A stretch of 60,751 nucleotides of DNA from Micromonospora yasonensis (GTDB lineage: Bacteria; Actinomycetota; Actinomycetes; Mycobacteriales; Micromonosporaceae): assembly GCF_026013475.1 (NCBI RefSeq), contig NZ_JAPDPH010000012.1, positions 1 through 60,751 on the forward strand. Reading direction: 5' to 3'. Shown here one piece after another: positions 57,427 through 60,751 of this stretch. The notes beneath the pieces are model-generated. The model worked only from the letters and a program-made list of their open reading frames with translations. It was not told where the DNA came from and did not search any database. Each line of letters starts with the position of its first letter. Within the stretch, counting starts at the first letter, position 1. Made by a program: the position numbers and the translations under genes.

Positions 57427-59133
57427 ATGGCGGTCAGCAGCACCCCCACCCGCTCCGAGACTCCGCCCGCCGGGCGGGCACCCCGCCGGCCCCGTGGTGA
57501 GGGGCAGTGGGCCCTCGGGCATCGTGAGCCGCTCAACGGCAACGAGCGGATCAAGAAGGACGACGACCCGCTCAACGTCCGGGCCCGGATCGAGAACATC
57601 TACGCGCACCGGGGCTTCGCCTCGATCGACCCGCAGGACCTGCGGGGCCGGTTCCGCTGGTGGGGCCTCTACACCCAGCGCAAGGCGGGCATCGACGGCG
57701 GGCGTACGGCCGTGCTGGAGCCGCACGAGCTGGAGGACGAGTTCTTCATGCTCCGGGTCCGGGTGGACGGCGGTGAGCTGAGCCTGGCCCAGCTCCGGGT
57801 GATCGCCGACATCTCCCGCGAGTTCGCCCGGGACACCGCCGACATCACCGACCGGCAGAACATCCAGTTCCACTGGATCCGGGTCGAGGACATGCCGGAG
57901 ATCTGGCGCCGGCTGGACGAGGTCGGCCTGCAGACCACCGAGGCGTGCGGCGACTGCCCCCGGGTCGTGTTGGGCAGCCCGGTCGCCGGGGTGGCCCGGG
58001 ACGAGGTGCTCGACCCGACGCCGGCGCTCGACGAGATCGTCCGCCGGTACGTCGGCGACAAGCAGTTCTCCAACCTGCCGCGCAAGTTCAAGACCTCGAT
58101 CTCCTGGCTGGTCGACACCCCGTACGAGGCGAACGACATCGCGTTCCTCGGCGTCGAGCATCCCGAGCACGGTCCCGGCTTCGACCTCTGGGTCGGTGGC
58201 GGCCTCTCCACCAACCCGATGCTGGCCAAGCGGCTCGGCGTCTGGGTGCCGCTGGCCGAGGTGCCCGACGTCTGGGCGGGCGTGGTCGGCATCTTCCGGG
58301 ACTACGGCTACCGCCGGTTGCGCAACCGGGCCCGACTGAAGTTCCTGGTCGCCGACTGGGGCGTGGCGAAGTTCCGCGAGGTGCTGGAGAAGGAGTACCT
58401 GGGCCGGGCGCTGCTCGACGGCCCGGCCGCGGAGCTGCCGGCGAAGCCGATCGACCACATCGGCGTGCACCCGCAGCGCGACGGCCGCAACTTCGTCGGC
58501 GCCGCCCCGGTGGTGGGTCGGATCTCCGGCCCGCAGCTGGCCCGGCTCGCCGACGTGGTCGAGGCGCACGGCAGCGGCCGGGTCCGGCTCACGCCGTACC
58601 AGAAGCTGCTGGTGCTGGACGTGGCGCCGGAGCGGACCGACTCGCTGGCGGCGGAGCTGCGCGCGATCGGCCTGGAGGCCCGGCCGTCGGCCTGGCGGCG
58701 CGGCACCATGGCCTGCACCGGCATCGAGTTCTGCAAGCTCGCCATCGTCGAGACCAAGCGGCGCGGCGAGGAGCTGGTGGCCCGGCTGGAGGAGCGGCTG
58801 CGTGACTTCGACGCCGACATCTCCATCCACCTCAACGGCTGCCCGAACGCCTGCGCCCGTACCCAGGTCGCCGACATCGGACTGAAGGGCCAGCTGGTGA
58901 TGGGCCCGGACGGCCGCCAGGTGGAGGGCTTCCAGGTGCACCTCGGCGGCGGTCTCGGCATGGCGCAGGGACAGACCGCCGGGTTCGGCCGCAAGCTGCG
59001 CGGCCTGAAGACCACCGCCGACGAGCTTCCGGAGTACGTGGAACGACTGGCCCGCCGCTACCTGGCCGGCCGGACCGAGGGCGAGACCTTCGCCAACTGG
59101 GTGATCAGGGTCGACGAGGAGGAGCTCCGATGA
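57427..59133 (+). CDS. Ferredoxin-dependent sulfite/nitrite reductase
   Basis: A 568-residue siroheme/[4Fe-4S] reductase. Cluster ligands C430, C436, C472 and C476 are in TMACTGIEFC and LNGCPNAC. The order (leader peptide, this gene, zinc ribbon, cysH, chelatase) points to sulfite reduction (SirA/NirA-like). A Tyr in GLYTQRK and a Cys in TEACGDC could be the Tyr-Cys crosslink of mycobacterial SirA. It takes six electrons from ferredoxin to make sulfide. Strong GGAGG site. Confidence 0.92.
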   Translation: MAVSSTPTRSETPPAGRAPRRPRGEGQWALGHREPLNGNERIKKDDDPLNVRARIENIYAHRGFASIDPQDLRGRFRWWGLYTQRKAGIDGGRTAVLEPHELEDEFFMLRVRVDGGELSLAQLRVIADISREFARDTADITDRQNIQFHWIRVEDMPEIWRRLDEVGLQTTEACGDCPRVVLGSPVAGVARDEVLDPTPALDEIVRRYVGDKQFSNLPRKFKTSISWLVDTPYEANDIAFLGVEHPEHGPGFDLWVGGGLSTNPMLAKRLGVWVPLAEVPDVWAGVVGIFRDYGYRRLRNRARLKFLVADWGVAKFREVLEKEYLGRALLDGPAAELPAKPIDHIGVHPQRDGRNFVGAAPVVGRISGPQLARLADVVEAHGSGRVRLTPYQKLLVLDVAPERTDSLAAELRAIGLEARPSAWRRGTMACTGIEFCKLAIVETKRRGEELVARLEERLRDFDADISIHLNGCPNACARTQVADIGLKGQLVMGPDGRQVEGFQVHLGGGLGMAQGQTAGFGRKLRGLKTTADELPEYVERLARRYLAGRTEGETFANWVIRVDEEELR

Positions 59134-59288
59134 GCGAGAGCCGTTCCGTGCCGCTGTACTGCCCGTACTGCGGGGAGGAGGACCTGCGGCCGAGTGACGC
59201 CGGGCACGGCGCCTGGGAGTGCCACGCCTGCGCCCGGGTGTTCAGCGTGAGGTTCACCGGCCTGCTCAGCAAGGGGGTGGCCCGGTGA
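59130..59288 (+). CDS. Small zinc-ribbon protein between sir and cysH
   Basis: A 52-residue protein with CPYC (about 11-14) and CHAC (about 32-35) knuckles, then VFSVRFTGL. ATGA overlap with the reductase stop, and its own stop overlaps the cysH GTG. The compact, coupled arrangement argues it is real. It looks like a zinc ribbon of unknown role in sulfite-reductase operons of actinobacteria. Confidence 0.85.
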   Translation: MSESRSVPLYCPYCGEEDLRPSDAGHGAWECHACARVFSVRFTGLLSKGVAR

Positions 59289-60046
59289 ACCTGGCCTCTG
59301 CCACGAACCTCGGCCTGGTCGGGCTGGGCGGCCCGACCCCCGCCGACCCGGCCCGACGTGATCCCGAGGAGCTGCGCGCGCTGGCCGAGGAGGCCGGCCG
59401 GGAGCTGGAGGGCGCTCCGGCGCTGGAGATCGCCCGGTGGGCCGCCGAGACCTTCGGTGACCGGTTCTGCGTGACCAGCTCGATGGCCGACGGCGTGCTG
59501 GCCCACCTGGTCTCCCGGGTCGCGCCCGGCGTCGACGTGGTCTTCCTGGACACCGGCCTGCACTTCCCGGAGACGCTCAAGGTCCGCGACGAGGTGGCCC
59601 GGCGGCTGCCGGTGAACGTGCGCTCGATCCGGCCCCGGATGACCGTCGGGCAGCAGGACGGCCAGTACGGCCCCCGGCTGTTCAGCCGCTCCCCGGACGA
59701 CTGCTGCCAGCTGCGCAAGGTGGAGCCGCTGGAGCGGGCGCTGACCGGGTACGACGCCTGGGCCGCCGGACTGCGCCGGGACGAGTCACCCACCCGGGCG
59801 AACACCCCGGTGGTGGCCTTCGACGCCCGGCGCGGCAGGGTCAAGGTGAACCCGATCGCCGCCTGGACCCAGCGGGACGTGGACGGCTACGTCGCCCGCC
59901 ACGACATCCCGGTCAACGAGCTGTTCGGCCGCGGCTACGGCTCGATCGGCTGCTGGCCCTGCACCCGCCGCACGAAGGCGGGGGAGGACCCGCGGGCGGG
60001 CCGGTGGGCCATGTTCGAGAAGACCGAGTGCGGCCTGCACACCTGA
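59285..60046 (+). CDS. cysH: Adenylyl-/phosphoadenylyl-sulfate reductase
   Basis: A 253-residue reductase. The paired C140-C141 and C223-x2-C226 motifs identify the [4Fe-4S] class that reduces APS, and the catalytic cysteine is C249 in ECGLH. A PP-loop-like TSSMADG is near 64-70. It makes sulfite for the upstream reductase. GTG overlaps the zinc-ribbon stop. Confidence 0.93.
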   Translation: MNLASATNLGLVGLGGPTPADPARRDPEELRALAEEAGRELEGAPALEIARWAAETFGDRFCVTSSMADGVLAHLVSRVAPGVDVVFLDTGLHFPETLKVRDEVARRLPVNVRSIRPRMTVGQQDGQYGPRLFSRSPDDCCQLRKVEPLERALTGYDAWAAGLRRDESPTRANTPVVAFDARRGRVKVNPIAAWTQRDVDGYVARHDIPVNELFGRGYGSIGCWPCTRRTKAGEDPRAGRWAMFEKTECGLHT

Positions 60047-60751
60047 CGGCCGAGCCGGCCGCGGCGCCGGTGGTGCTGGTCGCGCACGGCAGTCGTGACC
60101 CGCGGGCGGCCGCGGCGACCCGGGCGCTGGCCCGGGCCGTGGCGACAGCCCGTCCCGGCACCCCGGTGCTGCCGAGCTGGCTGGACCACACCGCGCCGGG
60201 GCCGGCCGCCGTGCTGCGGGACCTCGCCGCCGCCGGCCACCCCCGGGCGGTGCTGGTGCCGCTGCTGTTGACCGCCGCGTACCACCGGAAGGTCGACATC
60301 CCGGCCGCGGTGGCCGCCGCCCGGGCGGCGGGCGCGACGATCGACGTACGGGTCACCGAGGTGCTGGGCCCGGCCGACGGCCGAGTGGATCCGGGCCTGC
60401 TGGCCGGGCTGTGCCGCCGGCTGGCCGAGGCGCACCCCGACGGGTACGACGCCCTGGTGCTGGCCGCCGCCGGCACCCGGGACGCCCGGGCGCGGGGTTC
60501 GGTGGGCCGGGTCGCGGCGGCGCTCGGCGCGGAGCTGGGCGTTCCCTGCCGCGTGTCGTACGCCTCGGCGGCGTCCCCGGCGGCCGCGGTCGCGGTGGCG
60601 AAATTGCGGGCGGGCGGGGCGGGCCGGGTGGCGGTCGCCGCCTACTTCCTCGCGCCGGGGCTGTTCCACGACGGCGTGGCGGCCGGGGCGGGGGAGGCCG
60701 GTGCGGTGGCGGTCGCCGGCCCGCTGACCGATCTGCCGGAGCTCGCCGACC
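60028..60751 (+). CDS. Sirohydrochlorin chelatase-like (CbiX) protein (partial)
   Basis: The first 241 residues of a CbiX/SirB family protein: the N-terminal VVLVAHGSRDPRA repeat and a second half that begins ALVLAAAGTRDARA. It may insert iron or cobalt into sirohydrochlorin, which fits the siroheme need of the reductase. It overlaps cysH by 19 bp (GTG 60028); a GTG at 60073 is an alternative. The 3' end is cut by the window. Confidence 0.82.
   Translation, partial: MRPAHLTAEPAAAPVVLVAHGSRDPRAAAATRALARAVATARPGTPVLPSWLDHTAPGPAAVLRDLAAAGHPRAVLVPLLLTAAYHRKVDIPAAVAAARAAGATIDVRVTEVLGPADGRVDPGLLAGLCRRLAEAHPDGYDALVLAAAGTRDARARGSVGRVAAALGAELGVPCRVSYASAASPAAAVAVAKLRAGGAGRVAVAAYFLAPGLFHDGVAAGAGEAGAVAVAGPLTDLPELAD

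Noticed and set aside
1..60751. Mobile elements, phage genes or transposases
   Set aside because: I saw no DDE transposase, integrase or phage structural sequence on either strand, and no terminal inverted repeats next to any gene. The tRNA-fMet genes have no integrase nearby and no disrupted 3' copy.

Overview
The window is chromosomal DNA from a high-GC actinomycete, most likely Micromonosporaceae (Micromonospora-like). The evidence is GC-rich coding sequence with frequent GTG starts and 4-bp stop/start overlaps, two WhiB-family genes, two XRE/DUF397 regulator pairs, a sigR/rsrA-type pair, a UPF0182 protein, bL37 and mycoredoxin. From memory, two stretches match Mycobacterium tuberculosis gene order. 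The first is nudC, mrx1, uvrD2, whiB7, ABC1 kinase, DUF2342 protease, YlbL-type protease and UPF0182 (about 3.3-22.2 kb, like Rv3193c-Rv3199c). The second is hisN, rsgA, aroA, SRAP, sigR/rsrA, biotin carrier and pdtaS (about 40.3-55.4 kb, like Rv3219-Rv3228).

Layout. 0-5 kb: a truncated sulfonate/taurine-type binding lipoprotein, two M16 peptidase genes and a NudC-like NADH pyrophosphatase carrying a tandem duplication. 5-8 kb: an XRE/DUF397 pair and an MFS carrier. 8-22 kb: mycoredoxin, uvrD2, whiB7 with a long attenuator leader, ABC1 kinase plus an orphan E1-like protein, DUF5679, a YgjP-like metallopeptidase, a CofC-like protein, DUF2342, YlbL-type protease and UPF0182. 22-28 kb: an ECF sigma factor with a membrane partner, two identical initiator tRNAs, an ArsR-type regulator with an MFS gene, a DHFR-like reductase and an orphan binding lipoprotein. 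28-40 kb: purC, a second XRE/DUF397 pair, glpK, a PRPP-synthetase paralogue, two HATPase switch proteins, a NarL-type two-component pair, an SDR oxidoreductase and a glycosyltransferase. 40-48 kb: aroA-rsgA-hisN-transporter operon, SRAP, a WhiB protein, sigR-rsrA, bL37 and a biotin carrier with a GNAT gene. 48-57 kb: TetR/MFS, a TPR protein, a SIS protein, a PdtaS-like kinase and a GT39-type membrane protein. 57-60.7 kb: a sulfur-assimilation operon (leader peptide, sulfite reductase, small zinc ribbon, cysH, CbiX-like chelatase cut by the window edge).

Much of the interest is regulatory. There is a mutually exclusive terminator/antiterminator before whiB7, sigma-R-type promoters (GGAAT-N19-GTT) before mycoredoxin and before a long form of sigR, a cysteine-containing leader peptide before the sulfur operon, three DnaA boxes before the E1-like gene, operator-like palindromes at the ArsR-type and TetR genes, and a family of long intergenic stem-loops sharing CAACTTC and GCGGAT motifs. 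I saw no CRISPR array, transposase, phage gene or complete biosynthetic cluster. All functional calls come from reading motifs; no database search was run.
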